From: Bradyrhizobium rifense | Lineage (GTDB): Bacteria > Pseudomonadota > Alphaproteobacteria > Rhizobiales > Xanthobacteraceae | Length of the DNA stretch: 64,000 nucleotides | Reading direction: 5' to 3' | NCBI RefSeq assembly: GCF_008123425.1 | Contig: NZ_VSSS01000010.1 | Span: 1 to 64,000 of the forward strand | Shown here: one piece after another, positions 45,172 to 53,368 of the stretch | How positions within the stretch are numbered: position 1 is the first letter of the stretch | Layout: the number at the start of each line of letters is the position of its first letter | Notes under the pieces: model-generated | The model's database searches: none | Told to the model about the DNA's origin: nothing | The model's input: only the letters and a program-made list of their open reading frames with translations | Made by a program: the position numbers and the translations under genes

Positions 45172-46785
45172 TCATTTCGCGGGTTCGGTCAGCCATTGAC
45201 GAATGATGGCCACGGTTTCGTTGGGGTTGCGCTCGGCGAGCTCGCCGACGCGATGAACGGACTGGGCGTGGACCTGGCCCTGGACGGTGGCGACGTCGAT
45301 CGCGCTCGCGGTGCCGCCCGGCAGGAGCGCCTGGCCGCTGGCCGGCGCGACCTCGTCCGAGGCGGCGGGGCCGGTGAGGGCGCCGGAGATGGCGGCGGCA
45401 ACCTCCTCGGAGGCCAGGATGCGCTTCACCAGCGGACGGATCACCATGAACATCACGACCAGGCCGAGCAGCATCATCACGCCGAGCTCGACGAAGTACA
45501 TGACGTCGTCCTTGGTGAACTGCAGCATGCCGAGGAAGCCGCTTGGCTCGACGATCGGGGCGCTGGAGGGTGCGTCGGCAAAGCGCAGATTGACGACCTC
45601 GACCTGGTCGCCGCGCTTCTGGTCGAAGCCGATCGCCGAGCGCACCAGGGTGGCGATGCGGTCGAGCTGCTCTTTGGTGCGGTCGGTGTAGGCCAGATCG
45701 CCCTTGTCGTTCTTGGTGTAGATGCCGTCGACCAGCACCGCGACCGAGATGCGGTTGACCCGGCCGGCCTCGGTCACCTCGGTCTTGGTGGTGCGGGAGA
45801 TCTCGTAATTGTTGGTCTCTTCGGTCTTCTTGCTCTGGTCCTTCGCCGCCGGGCCGCTGTTCTGCTGCTGGCCGGGGAGCTCATTGTTGACCGTGACCTG
45901 GCCGTTATTGTCGGCGGTCATGCTCTGCTCTTCGCGGGTCTGGCTCGAGCGCAGCACGCGGCCTTCGGGATCGAACTTGTCGGAGGTCTGGGTGACCTTG
46001 TTGAAGTCGAAATCGGCGGAGAGCTGGACGCGGGCACGGCCTGAGCCGACCACGGAGGAGACGATGTCCTCGACCTGCTTGCGCAATCGCTTCTCGTAGG
46101 CGGTGCGACGTTCGTCGCCGACCTCCTGGTCCGGATCGGTCTGGGCGCCGTCGGCGAGCAACGAGCCGGCCTCATCGACGATCGAGACCCGCTGCGGCTT
46201 TAAGCCGTTGACGGCGGAGGCGACGAGGTGGCGGATGGCGCGAATCTGCTGGGCTTCGAGCGAGCCGCGGACCCGGACCACGATCGAGGCGGACGGCTCC
46301 GGTGCCTCGCGCGAGAACAGCGGACGCTCGGGCAGCACGAGGTGGACGCGGGCGGCCTGGATCCGGTCGATGGCGCGGATGGTGCGGGCGAGCTCGCCCT
46401 CCAGCGCGCGCAAATGATTGATATTCTGGACGAAAGAGGTGGTGCCGAGCGCGTCCGACTTGTCGAACACTTCATAGCCGATGCCGCCGCCCTTGGGCAG
46501 GCCGCCCTCGGCGAGCTTCATGCGGAGCCGGGTGACCTTGTCCTTGGGCACCATGATGATGGTGCCTTCGTTGCGCAGCTCGAACTGGATGCCCTGGCGT
46601 TCCAGGTCCTTGATAATACTGGAAGAATCTTCGACCGAGAGGTCGGTGAACAGCGTCGTCATCTGCGGTGTGGTGACGCGCATGATGACGAAGGCAAAGA
46701 AGCCGATGAGCGCGGCGGTGACCGCGATCATCGCCCCGAAGCGGGCGGCGCCGATACCTTTTAAAAAGTCCGTAAGACCTTGCAA
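45172..46785 (-). CDS. fliF: Flagellar MS-ring protein FliF
   Basis: 537 residues. Two transmembrane helices (near residues 20-40 and 430-450) flank the periplasmic ring domains; YscJ-like part has ALEGELARTIRAIDRIQAAR and the RBM linker is KSKKTEETNNYEISRTTKTE-like. First gene of the basal-body operon. The start is TTG 46785 (reading MQGLTDFLKGIGAARFG) with a GGGGCGG ribosome site, since no ATG fits the conserved beginning. Confidence 0.95.
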   Translation of the reverse strand: MQGLTDFLKGIGAARFGAMIAVTAALIGFFAFVIMRVTTPQMTTLFTDLSVEDSSSIIKDLERQGIQFELRNEGTIIMVPKDKVTRLRMKLAEGGLPKGGGIGYEVFDKSDALGTTSFVQNINHLRALEGELARTIRAIDRIQAARVHLVLPERPLFSREAPEPSASIVVRVRGSLEAQQIRAIRHLVASAVNGLKPQRVSIVDEAGSLLADGAQTDPDQEVGDERRTAYEKRLRKQVEDIVSSVVGSGRARVQLSADFDFNKVTQTSDKFDPEGRVLRSSQTREEQSMTADNNGQVTVNNELPGQQQNSGPAAKDQSKKTEETNNYEISRTTKTEVTEAGRVNRISVAVLVDGIYTKNDKGDLAYTDRTKEQLDRIATLVRSAIGFDQKRGDQVEVVNLRFADAPSSAPIVEPSGFLGMLQFTKDDVMYFVELGVMMLLGLVVMFMVIRPLVKRILASEEVAAAISGALTGPAASDEVAPASGQALLPGGTASAIDVATVQGQVHAQSVHRVGELAERNPNETVAIIRQWLTEPAK

Positions 46786-46861
46786 GCAACCGCCCCGAAG
46801 CTTCGACCCGCATTCCAAGAGCGGCCGAGTGGGCAATTATTGCCTAGGTGATGGTTTCGAT

Positions 46862-46879
46862 ATGGTTAACGAAGGTTAA
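46862..46879 (-). promoter_or_regulatory. CtrA-like binding box upstream of fliF
   Basis: On the minus strand the site reads TTAACC-TTCG-TTAACCAT: two TTAA half-sites 6 nt apart, one with the full TTAACCAT half-site known for CtrA of alphaproteobacteria. It is ~77-94 bp before the fliF start, a normal position for a CtrA-activated class II flagellar operon. Confidence 0.65.
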
Positions 46880-46914
46880 GAGCTCGGACAAAAGTAGCGC
46901 CAAAACGAAACATG

Positions 46915-46948
46915 AAAAAAATCGGCCTCGCAACGCGGGGCCGATTTT
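46915..46948 (-). terminator. Rho-independent terminator of sciP
   Basis: A 10-bp perfect stem (AAAATCGGCC with GGCCGATTTT) and a further G+C-rich inner part, followed on the minus strand by a run of T. It lies 29 bp after the sciP stop and separates sciP from the fliF promoter. Confidence 0.85.
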
Positions 46949-46976
46949 CGTCAAAAGCAGCAGATTTCCGGATTGC

Positions 46977-47252
46977 TTACTGGCGATATTGCTGGATGCG
47001 GGTGGTGCGAAGACCCGCCAGACCGTGCTGGTCGATGGAAAACTGCCAGGAGAGGAATTCGTCGACCGTCAGGGTGTACCGGCTGCAGGCTTCCTCGAGC
47101 GAGAGAAGTCCGCCACGAACTGCGGCGACGACTTCAGCCTTGCGGCGGATGACCCAGCGTTTGGTGCCGGGTGCGGGCAGATCTGCAATCGTCAGCGGAC
47201 TGCCGTCCGGCCCGATGACGTATTTTACCCTCGGGCGATGGGGTTCTGTCAT
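46977..47252 (-). CDS. sciP: CtrA inhibitor SciP (DUF1153)
   Basis: 91 residues: TEPHRPRVKYVIGPDGSPLT, then PGTKRWVIRRKAEVVAAV and LSLEEACSRYTLTVDEFLSW, the conserved SciP helix-turn-helix block. In Caulobacter SciP binds CtrA-activated promoters and blocks RNA polymerase recruitment in G1, timing flagellar and pilus genes. ATG 47252 begins the family alignment. Placement upstream of fliF, itself with a CtrA-like box, fits this role. Confidence 0.93.
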   Translation of the reverse strand: MTEPHRPRVKYVIGPDGSPLTIADLPAPGTKRWVIRRKAEVVAAVRGGLLSLEEACSRYTLTVDEFLSWQFSIDQHGLAGLRTTRIQQYRQ

Positions 47253-47665
47253 GGCGTACTCACAAACTCTCAACCACTGAACTCACTTCGCAACCGTACG
47301 CATGCGGGCTTAAAAATCCGCTAAGCCTAAGGCTTCAATACAATTCTCCTTGAAACTTGCTGGAACGCTGCCGGCCCTGCGGGCTGAAAACACAATTTCA
47401 GCCGGCCGAGCGGGGGTTCTTCGTAAATACTTTACTAACGAACGAGGCCTGCGCGGGATGCTTGCCGGGGCCTCAACTGTCGTCCTGGCCTGGTGCGCAA
47501 TTGCGCAACGGGAGCCAGGACCCATACCGCGTGATCTATCGACGACACGCAGGTGGTAGTCCCAAAACTTTCTAACCACGGGTCTTCGCCAAACTTCTCC
47601 CTGTGGCTATGGATCCCGGCTTTCGCCGGGATGACACCGTATGTTTAGCGCCAGCGTGCGCCGCC
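47253..47665. repeat. Intergenic region with two inverted repeats, between sciP and flgD
   Basis: 413 bp without a gene. It holds an imperfect 40-bp palindrome (47482-47521) whose core TGCGCAATTGCGCA is perfectly symmetrical and whose arms are GTCCTGGC/GCCAGGAC. A second hairpin, ATCCCGGC-TTTC-GCCGGGAT (47613-47632), lies 34 bp past the flgD stop. Neither has a T-run; both look like dispersed repeats. The sciP promoter must lie at the left. Confidence 0.65.
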
Positions 47666-48385
47666 TCAGCTGCCGGAGCTGCTGCTGCTTGCCACCACGC
47701 TCTTCACCTGGCTCAGCGTGTAGCTCTGGCCGTCGATGGTGAGCAGCGGCGGCGACTGGGTCAGGTCGACGGACGACACCGTGCCCTGCACCTGCGCCGA
47801 GATGCCGACATTGTTGTTCGAGGCGTCCTTGCCGGTCGCCGTGATCGTGTACTTGCCATCAGGCCATTGCGTGCCGTCATTGCCCTGGCCGTTCCAGGTG
47901 AAGGGAATGTCGCTGCCGGCGCCCGCGCTATATTGGCCGGTGAACACGGTCTGGCCGGTGGAATTGGCGATCGAAATGTTGACGGTGGCGCTCGAGGGCA
48001 CGTTGAGGTGCCAGGTCGCCGAGGACTGCGACATGGTCGCGGTGGTGCCGTCGACCACTGCGGTCTTGCCGACGTAATCCAGCGCCTGGGTCGCCTGCGT
48101 GGTCTGCTGCAGGGTGACGAGCTGCGACAGAGAGTCGTTGGTCTTGAGCTGCTGCTCGACGCCGGCGAACTGCACCAGCTGCTGGGTGAACTGGTTGGTG
48201 TCGAGCGGATCGAGCGGGTTCTGATTCTGCAACTGCGTGGTCAGCAGCGTCAAGAAAGTCTGGAAGTTGCCGGCGAGCGTCGCGCCCGTGGACGAGCCCA
48301 GGCTCGAGCTCGACGAGGAGGACGACGAGGTCTGCGTGGTGCCGGAGACGACGGAGGGCGCGGTGGCGGAATTCGTGGTGGTCAT
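47666..48385 (-). CDS. flgD: Flagellar hook assembly (capping) protein FlgD
   Basis: 239 residues. Long Ser-rich leader (residues ~15-35), then the FlgD core FQTFLTLLTTQLQNQNPLDP and NQFTQQLVQFAGVEQQLK, then a FlgD Ig-like/Tudor domain with FTWNGQGNDGTQWPDGKYTI. Scaffold for hook polymerisation, exported through the flagellar apparatus. 13 bp downstream of fliK on the same strand. Confidence 0.95.
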   Translation of the reverse strand: MTTTNSATAPSVVSGTTQTSSSSSSSSSLGSSTGATLAGNFQTFLTLLTTQLQNQNPLDPLDTNQFTQQLVQFAGVEQQLKTNDSLSQLVTLQQTTQATQALDYVGKTAVVDGTTATMSQSSATWHLNVPSSATVNISIANSTGQTVFTGQYSAGAGSDIPFTWNGQGNDGTQWPDGKYTITATGKDASNNNVGISAQVQGTVSSVDLTQSPPLLTIDGQSYTLSQVKSVVASSSSSGS

Positions 48386-48398
48386 GTCGAATTACTCC

Positions 48399-50042
48399 TC
48401 ACACTCTGATGTCGACGCCGCTGCTCGATCCGAGCATGCGGCCGTAGCTGCGGCTGACGGGCGCGGCCGCGGCAGATTCGTCTTCACTGATGATAAGCCG
48501 GCGGGAATTGCCGGAATTGTCGTTGTTCTGGCCGCTGTTCTGCCCCGACGAATTCTGGTCGCGCAGGCTGAAGGAGAGCCCGTTGCTGCCGGTCTTGAGG
48601 CCGGCATCGTCGAGCGCGCGCTGCAATTGCGGCGCGTCCTGCCGCAGCATCTGCAGCGTCTCCGGCTTCTCGACGGTGAGATGCGAGGTGACTTGGCCGT
48701 TGCGGTCGACATTGATGCGGACGTCGATGCGGCCAAGGTCGACCGGATCGAGGCTGATGTCGAAGCGGGTCTTGCCGGAGCGCGCGGCGGCCGCGATCTC
48801 GACGGGGATGCCGCTGATCGGCACGGCGTTCGAAGTCGCTGCGGTCGCGGTCAGCGTCGCGGTGGAAGCGGTGGCCGTCGATGTGGTCGTCGTCAGCGGC
48901 GCCTGCACGGCGTTGGCCGCTTGCGTGCTGGCGTCGGTCGTCGCGCTAGCGGCGGCTTGCGTGTCGGCATGAGCGTGCGTGGTCGGCGCGGCCGGCGTCG
49001 CATCAGCCGTGCGATTGGCAGCATCGGCCTTGGCATCGGTCGCGGCTGCATCAGTCTGCGGCTTGGCGGCTTGCGGGTGCGCGGTGGCGTTCGCCGTCGT
49101 CGCGGTCGCGGGATTTTGTGCAGTGGTGGCAGCCTGTGCGGTCTTGCCGGTGTCCTGGCCGATATTGGAAACGTCGGTCTGGCCCTGCGCGGTCGCGGCG
49201 GCCTTGAACGACGTCTTTGGCGTGCCCTGGTCGACCGCGGTGAGCTGCGCGGCGTTGGCCGTGGCGTCGGTTGCAGTCGCGTCGGTGGTCGCGGTTGCCG
49301 CATCGGCGAGCGCGGCCTTGGCGTCGGTGGTTTTGCCGTCGGTTTTGGCGGTCTTGCCGGTCGCGTCTAGCTTGGCGCCGGCGATCTGCGCCGCGGTTGA
49401 GGCGCTGGCGGCGATGCCGGCGGCTGCGATCGTCAGCGGCGAGGAGGCGGTGTTGGCGGCCTGGTTGGCCGCCGCGTTCGGATCGACCGGCACCACGGGC
49501 GCGGCGACGGGGACAGCGGTCGGATCGGGCGTGGCCGCCGGCGTCGCGGCGGCCTGTGCTGCGGCAGCGGCGTCCACCGCGGCGGCGAGGCCATCGGTAG
49601 TGCCGTCGGTCTTGTCGCCCTTGGCGTCTTTGGAATCCTGCGACTTGTCGCCCGCCTTGGTGGTGGAGGCGTCGCTCTTGTCCTTGGTCTTGGCCGGCGT
49701 CTTGGTCGGATCGGTCGTCGTGTCGCTCGTGGCTTGCGTCGAGGAATCCGTGCTGTCGCTCGCATTGCTCTGCGAGGACTGATCGGTCGAGGACGAGTCA
49801 CGCGTGCTTCGATCCGACGAGGAGGACGACGACGAAGACGACGACGACGAATCGCTCCGCCGCGGCGTGTTGTCCTGGCTCGAGGACGAGGCGCTGTTGC
49901 TGATCGCCTGGGTGTTGCTGTCGACCAGCGACCCGAAGGAGTCACTCGGGGTCGTGTCCTTGGTGCTCTGCGACCGGGCAGGCTTTTGCTGTGCGCTGGA
50001 AACCTGCGCGCTTGCCGCTACGTCTGACGTGACACCAACCAC
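48399..50042 (-). CDS. fliK: Flagellar hook-length control protein FliK
   Basis: 547 residues. Most of the N-terminal ~400 are low complexity (Ala, Thr, Asp, Lys), with a poly-Ser tract at 49800-49860 encoded by repeated TCGTCG. The C-terminal Flg_hook domain is clear: FDISLDPVDLGRIDVRINVD and PETLQMLRQDAPQLQRALDD. Acts as a ruler that switches export specificity. I chose GTG 50042 because AAGGGG lies 6 nt upstream; a TTG at 50096 also fits the frame. Confidence 0.88.
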   Translation of the reverse strand: MVGVTSDVAASAQVSSAQQKPARSQSTKDTTPSDSFGSLVDSNTQAISNSASSSSQDNTPRRSDSSSSSSSSSSSSDRSTRDSSSTDQSSQSNASDSTDSSTQATSDTTTDPTKTPAKTKDKSDASTTKAGDKSQDSKDAKGDKTDGTTDGLAAAVDAAAAAQAAATPAATPDPTAVPVAAPVVPVDPNAAANQAANTASSPLTIAAAGIAASASTAAQIAGAKLDATGKTAKTDGKTTDAKAALADAATATTDATATDATANAAQLTAVDQGTPKTSFKAAATAQGQTDVSNIGQDTGKTAQAATTAQNPATATTANATAHPQAAKPQTDAAATDAKADAANRTADATPAAPTTHAHADTQAAASATTDASTQAANAVQAPLTTTTSTATASTATLTATAATSNAVPISGIPVEIAAAARSGKTRFDISLDPVDLGRIDVRINVDRNGQVTSHLTVEKPETLQMLRQDAPQLQRALDDAGLKTGSNGLSFSLRDQNSSGQNSGQNNDNSGNSRRLIISEDESAAAAPVSRSYGRMLGSSSGVDIRV

Positions 50043-50387
50043 AGGCGACCCCTTGAAAACATCTTCGGACCAGAAGGTCAGCAAGGAGCGGGCCAACCCC
50101 TCGGCTCGTAATTTTATATAGTAAAATCAATGGTTTGATAAATTGACACCACGTCTGCGGTCCCCTATTGGCCCCGTCATTTCTGCCGCCCCGGCAAGAA
50201 TTGCCCTAAGCGTGCGGCCCGCGCGATTGCTTCACCGGAATGCGGCCTATATTAAAGGGTGCTCTCAGCCGCTTTCGACCGGGCAAGCCAGTCTCCGGGG
50301 GAACCTAGGTTCCCGGGGACCGTCTACGTCCCGGTCAGAGGCATTATCGCGGACCACCGAACACCGCCGTCACAACCGCCAAAACCC
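50043..50387. other. Divergent promoter region of fliK and mnmA
   Basis: 345 bp without a gene. A notable A+T-rich run near 50109-50145 (TTTTATATAGTAAAATCAAT) probably contains the fliK promoter on the minus strand. No repeat or riboswitch seen. Confidence 0.5.
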
Positions 50388-51569
50388 ATGCTCAACAGTC
50401 TGGATCTCGAAGGCCGTCCTGAGGACACCAGGGTCGTCGTTGCCATGTCGGGCGGCGTCGATTCCTCGACGACGGCTGCGCTGTTGAAGGCGGAAGGCTA
50501 TGACGTCGTCGGCATCACGCTGCAGCTCTACGACCATGGCGCGGCGACCCACCGCAAGGGCGCCTGCTGCGCCGGCCAGGACATCCACGACGCCCGCGAC
50601 GTCGCCGCAAAGCTCGGCATTCCCCATTACGTGCTCGACTACGAAGACCGCTTCCGCGAGTCCGTCATCGACAATTTCGCCGATAGTTACGCGCTCGGCG
50701 AGACGCCGGTGCCCTGCATCGAGTGCAATCGCTCGGTCAAATTCCGCGATCTGCTGAAGACCGCGCGCGAGCTCGGCGCCACTGCGCTTGCCACCGGCCA
50801 TTACGTCGCCTCGCGCCGCCGCGACGACGGCTCGCGCGCGCTGGTCTGTGCCGCCGACGCCGACCGCGACCAGAGCTATTTCCTGTTCGCGACCACGCAG
50901 GAGCAGCTCGATTATCTGCGCTTTCCCCTCGGCGACATGACCAAGCCCGAGACGCGCGAGCTCGCGCGCCGCTTCGGTCTCTCGGTCGCCGACAAGCACG
51001 ACAGCCAGGACATCTGCTTCGTGCCGACGGGCCGCTACACCGACATCATCACCCGTCTGCGTCCCAACGCGATGGACCCCGGCGATATCGTCGATCTCGA
51101 TGGCCGCGTGCTCGGCCAGCATCACGGCATCGCCAATTTCACTATCGGCCAGCGCCGCGGCCTCGGCATCGCGGCCGCAGCACCACTGTTCGTGGTGCGG
51201 CTGGAGGCCGCCAACCGCCGCGTCGTCGTCGGCCCGCGCGATGCGCTCAGGATGCACCGCATCACCTTGCGCGACGTCAACTGGATCGGCGGCGGCGACA
51301 TCGACCGCGCCATCGGTTCTGGCCTCGAGCTGTTCGTCCGCGTGCGCTCGACGCGCGCGCCGCAGCCGGCCTCGTTGCGCGGCGCCGACGGCCATTACGA
51401 GGTCGAGCTCGTCGCCGGCGAAGAGGGCGTCTCGCCGGGACAAGCCTGTGTGTTCTACGACGCGCCATCGGGCCAGGCGCGCGTGCTCGGCGGCGGCTTT
51501 ATTCAGAGCGCTGCCGCGAAGGTCGAGAGCAACGCAGTACGGCCGCTCGTCGAAGCCGTGCGCGGTTAA
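50388..51569 (+). CDS. mnmA: tRNA 2-thiouridylase MnmA
   Basis: 393 residues. PP-loop [10 protein letters not shown] for ATP, catalytic cysteines in IECNRSVKF and [11 protein letters not shown], and the C-terminal domain with GQRRGLGI and CVFYD. Installs 2-thio on U34 of tRNA for Lys, Glu and Gln. ATG 50388 begins the conserved core; the frame open to 50259 is non-coding in character. Followed 19 bp later by pmtA. Confidence 0.96.
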   Translation: MLNSLDLEGRPEDTRVVVAMSGGVDSSTTAALLKAEGYDVVGITLQLYDHGAATHRKGACCAGQDIHDARDVAAKLGIPHYVLDYEDRFRESVIDNFADSYALGETPVPCIECNRSVKFRDLLKTARELGATALATGHYVASRRRDDGSRALVCAADADRDQSYFLFATTQEQLDYLRFPLGDMTKPETRELARRFGLSVADKHDSQDICFVPTGRYTDIITRLRPNAMDPGDIVDLDGRVLGQHHGIANFTIGQRRGLGIAAAAPLFVVRLEAANRRVVVGPRDALRMHRITLRDVNWIGGGDIDRAIGSGLELFVRVRSTRAPQPASLRGADGHYEVELVAGEEGVSPGQACVFYDAPSGQARVLGGGFIQSAAAKVESNAVRPLVEAVRG

Positions 51570-51588
51570 AAAAATTAGGGCAGGGGGC

Positions 51589-52227
51589 ATGGCAGCAGAC
51601 ATCTCGCGGGCCGGGGTCGAGAAGGCCTATGGCCGCTGGGCGCCGGTCTACGATCTCGTGTTCGGCAAGGTGTTCGATGCCGGCCGGCAGTCGACCATTG
51701 CGGAAGCCGACCGCATCGGCGGCCGCATTCTCGACGTCGGCGTCGGCACCGGGCTGTCGCTCTCCGATTATTCGCGCACCACAAAAATCTGCGGCGTCGA
51801 CATTTCCGAGCCGATGCTGCGCAAGGCGCAGGCGCGCGTGCGCGCACTCCGCCTCAGCAATGTCGAAGTGCTCTCGGTGATGGACGCCAAGAACCTCGCC
51901 TTTCCCGACGCCGCCTTCGACGCCGTGGTCGCGCAATACGTCATCACCGCAGTGCCCGATCCCGAAGGCACGCTCGACGAGTTCGTGCGCGTGCTCAAGC
52001 CCGGCGGCGAGCTGATCCTGGTCAACCACATCGGCGCCGAAAAGGGTCTTCGCAAACTCTCCGAGCTGGCGTTCGCGCCGCTCGCCCGCCGCCTCGGCTG
52101 GCGCCCGGAATTCCCGTGGCAGCGCCTCGTCAACTGGGCCGCCAAGCACGGCGGCGTCACGCTCGCCGAGCGCCGCCCCATGCCGCCGATGGGGCATTTC
52201 TCGCTGATCCGCTACCACAAATCGTAA
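51589..52227 (+). CDS. pmtA: SAM-dependent methyltransferase, PmtA-like phospholipid N-methyltransferase
   Basis: 212 residues. Begins VEKAYGRWAPVYDLVFGKVF, a PmtA-type start, then SAM motif ILDVGVGTGLSL, GVDISEPMLRKAQ and the post-motif LDEFVRVLKPGGELILVNH. In rhizobia PmtA methylates phosphatidylethanolamine to phosphatidylcholine, important for host interaction. CAGGGGG precedes ATG 51589. Likely cotranscribed with mnmA. A ubiquinone-type methyltransferase is the alternative reading. Confidence 0.75.
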   Translation: MAADISRAGVEKAYGRWAPVYDLVFGKVFDAGRQSTIAEADRIGGRILDVGVGTGLSLSDYSRTTKICGVDISEPMLRKAQARVRALRLSNVEVLSVMDAKNLAFPDAAFDAVVAQYVITAVPDPEGTLDEFVRVLKPGGELILVNHIGAEKGLRKLSELAFAPLARRLGWRPEFPWQRLVNWAAKHGGVTLAERRPMPPMGHFSLIRYHKS

Positions 52228-52273
52228 TGTTCAGGGGTTGGAACAGGGCGCGCGCCTCGCGCGTTTCCTGTCC

Positions 52274-52636
52274 ATGCGCACCACATCAAACATCATCCTG
52301 GCCAGCCTCCTGATCGCCGGCACCACTGCCGCGATCGCGCAGGCCCCGCCCGCCCCGGCAACGCCGCCGCAAGCGACCGCGCCGCCATCCACCCAACGCG
52401 CCGCCGACTGCGCGCCGCAGGACCGTCCGAACCGCGCCGCCGCGCCGGACGGCACCACCACCGGCCAGTCCCGGGAACCGCTCGGCGACAAGCTGGCAAA
52501 ATCCGACGGCGTGCTCTGCCCGCCCTCCGGTGTCGACCCCGAGATGCACGCTCCGGCGCCCAGCACGGACGGAAGCATGCCCGTCATCCCACCCCCCGGC
52601 AGCCCCGGCGGCGACCCCACGGTCCGGCCGAAATAA
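52274..52636 (+). CDS. Small exported Pro/Ala-rich protein
   Basis: 120 residues. Signal peptide MRTTSNIILASLLIAGTTAA...AQ, then a Pro/Ala/Thr-rich mature part with two Cys (DCAPQD, LCPPSG) and a Gly/Pro end. The ATG at 52274 begins the signal; 12 residues of open frame lie upstream. Periplasmic or outer-surface; function unknown. Confidence 0.7.
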   Translation: MRTTSNIILASLLIAGTTAAIAQAPPAPATPPQATAPPSTQRAADCAPQDRPNRAAAPDGTTTGQSREPLGDKLAKSDGVLCPPSGVDPEMHAPAPSTDGSMPVIPPPGSPGGDPTVRPK

Positions 52637-52650
52637 GAGAGAATCTTCGC

Positions 52651-52725
52651 CTCTCCCCGCCTGCGGGGGGAGGCCGAAATCCGCGATAGGCGCGGATTTC
52701 GGGTGAGGGGGACTCTCCGCGAGTC
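52651..52725. repeat. Tandem hairpin repeat downstream of small exported gene
   Basis: Two hairpins in a row: CTCCCCGC/GCGGGGGG-type arms near 52652-52673, and perfect 12-bp arms CCGAAATCCGCG/CGCGGATTTCGG (52674-52685 with 52691-52702). No T-run. It looks like a dispersed intergenic repeat element of the genus and could also stabilise the 3' end of the transcript. Confidence 0.75.
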
Positions 52726-52902
52726 TGGTGTGGGAAAATCACGAATCCTGCGCCCAAAAATCGCCGATTCCGGTGCGAAATCAGCCCCGGGCGGCCTTGT
52801 CGCGCCGAAGCTTTTAGCGAAGGCGGATTGACTTCCCGCCGCCCCCTTCATTATATGCCGCGCGTTCGCGAGATCGGCCTGTTTCGGCCCTCGCGACCCT
52901 GT

Positions 52903-52979
52903 GGCGGGGTAGCTCAGCTGGTTAGAGCACGGGAATCATAATCCTGGGGTCGGGGGTTCGAGTCCCTCTCCCGCTACCA
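52903..52979 (+). tRNA. tRNA-Met (anticodon CAT, elongator)
   Basis: 77 nt, cloverleaf intact, with GGCGGGG acceptor arm, D-loop AGCTGG, anticodon loop ATCATAA (CAT), T-loop TTCGAGT and an encoded CCA end. The body is that of elongator Met; the tRNA-Ile(CAT) alternative normally has a different acceptor sequence. G-U pairs close the first and seventh acceptor positions. Confidence 0.93.
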
Positions 52980-53368
52980 AACCTACGCTTTCGCACGCCG
53001 CCCTACGATATTCTGCGACCGCATTCTCTCAGCAGAGCGGATGACCTTCTTCATAACCGCAGGAAACCAGACTGGCGAGATTGAGCTCGCCGGTGAAGCC
53101 GTTGTCGCGCTCTGGGGGGAGAACAACGATTACGGCTCAACCCGCAGCTTGCGAGGGCTATGAGACTGTTCCGCGGCCTCGAACTGCATGTCGGTGCAGC
53201 GACTGACGGAAATGAAATCGCGCAGTTCGGGCTTCATACGGTGCCGCGCACGTCTCTTGATAGAGGCGCGGCCAGCTGTGTTCGGATGCGCGAAGGCACA
53301 CCGTCATGCCGGCCATTTCGTGCCCAGGATAGTGAGCTCTCTTCCCGAAAATCGGTAAGAACAGCAGT
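52980..53368. other. Intergenic region between tRNA-Met and the TPR gene
   Basis: 389 bp without a convincing gene. A 40-codon frame at 53041-53163 (starting MTFFITAGNQTGEIELAGE) is protein-like in composition but has no ribosome site, and may be a gene fragment. No integrase or copy of the tRNA 3' end is seen. Confidence 0.4.

Noticed and set aside
46886..46904. Sigma-54 promoter TGGCGC-N5-TTGT ahead of fliF
   Set aside because: The -12 element lacks GC and the distance to fliF is long; too weak to annotate.
53041..53163. 40-codon frame after tRNA-Met as a gene
   Set aside because: No ribosome site or recognised family; kept only as a note in the gap entry.
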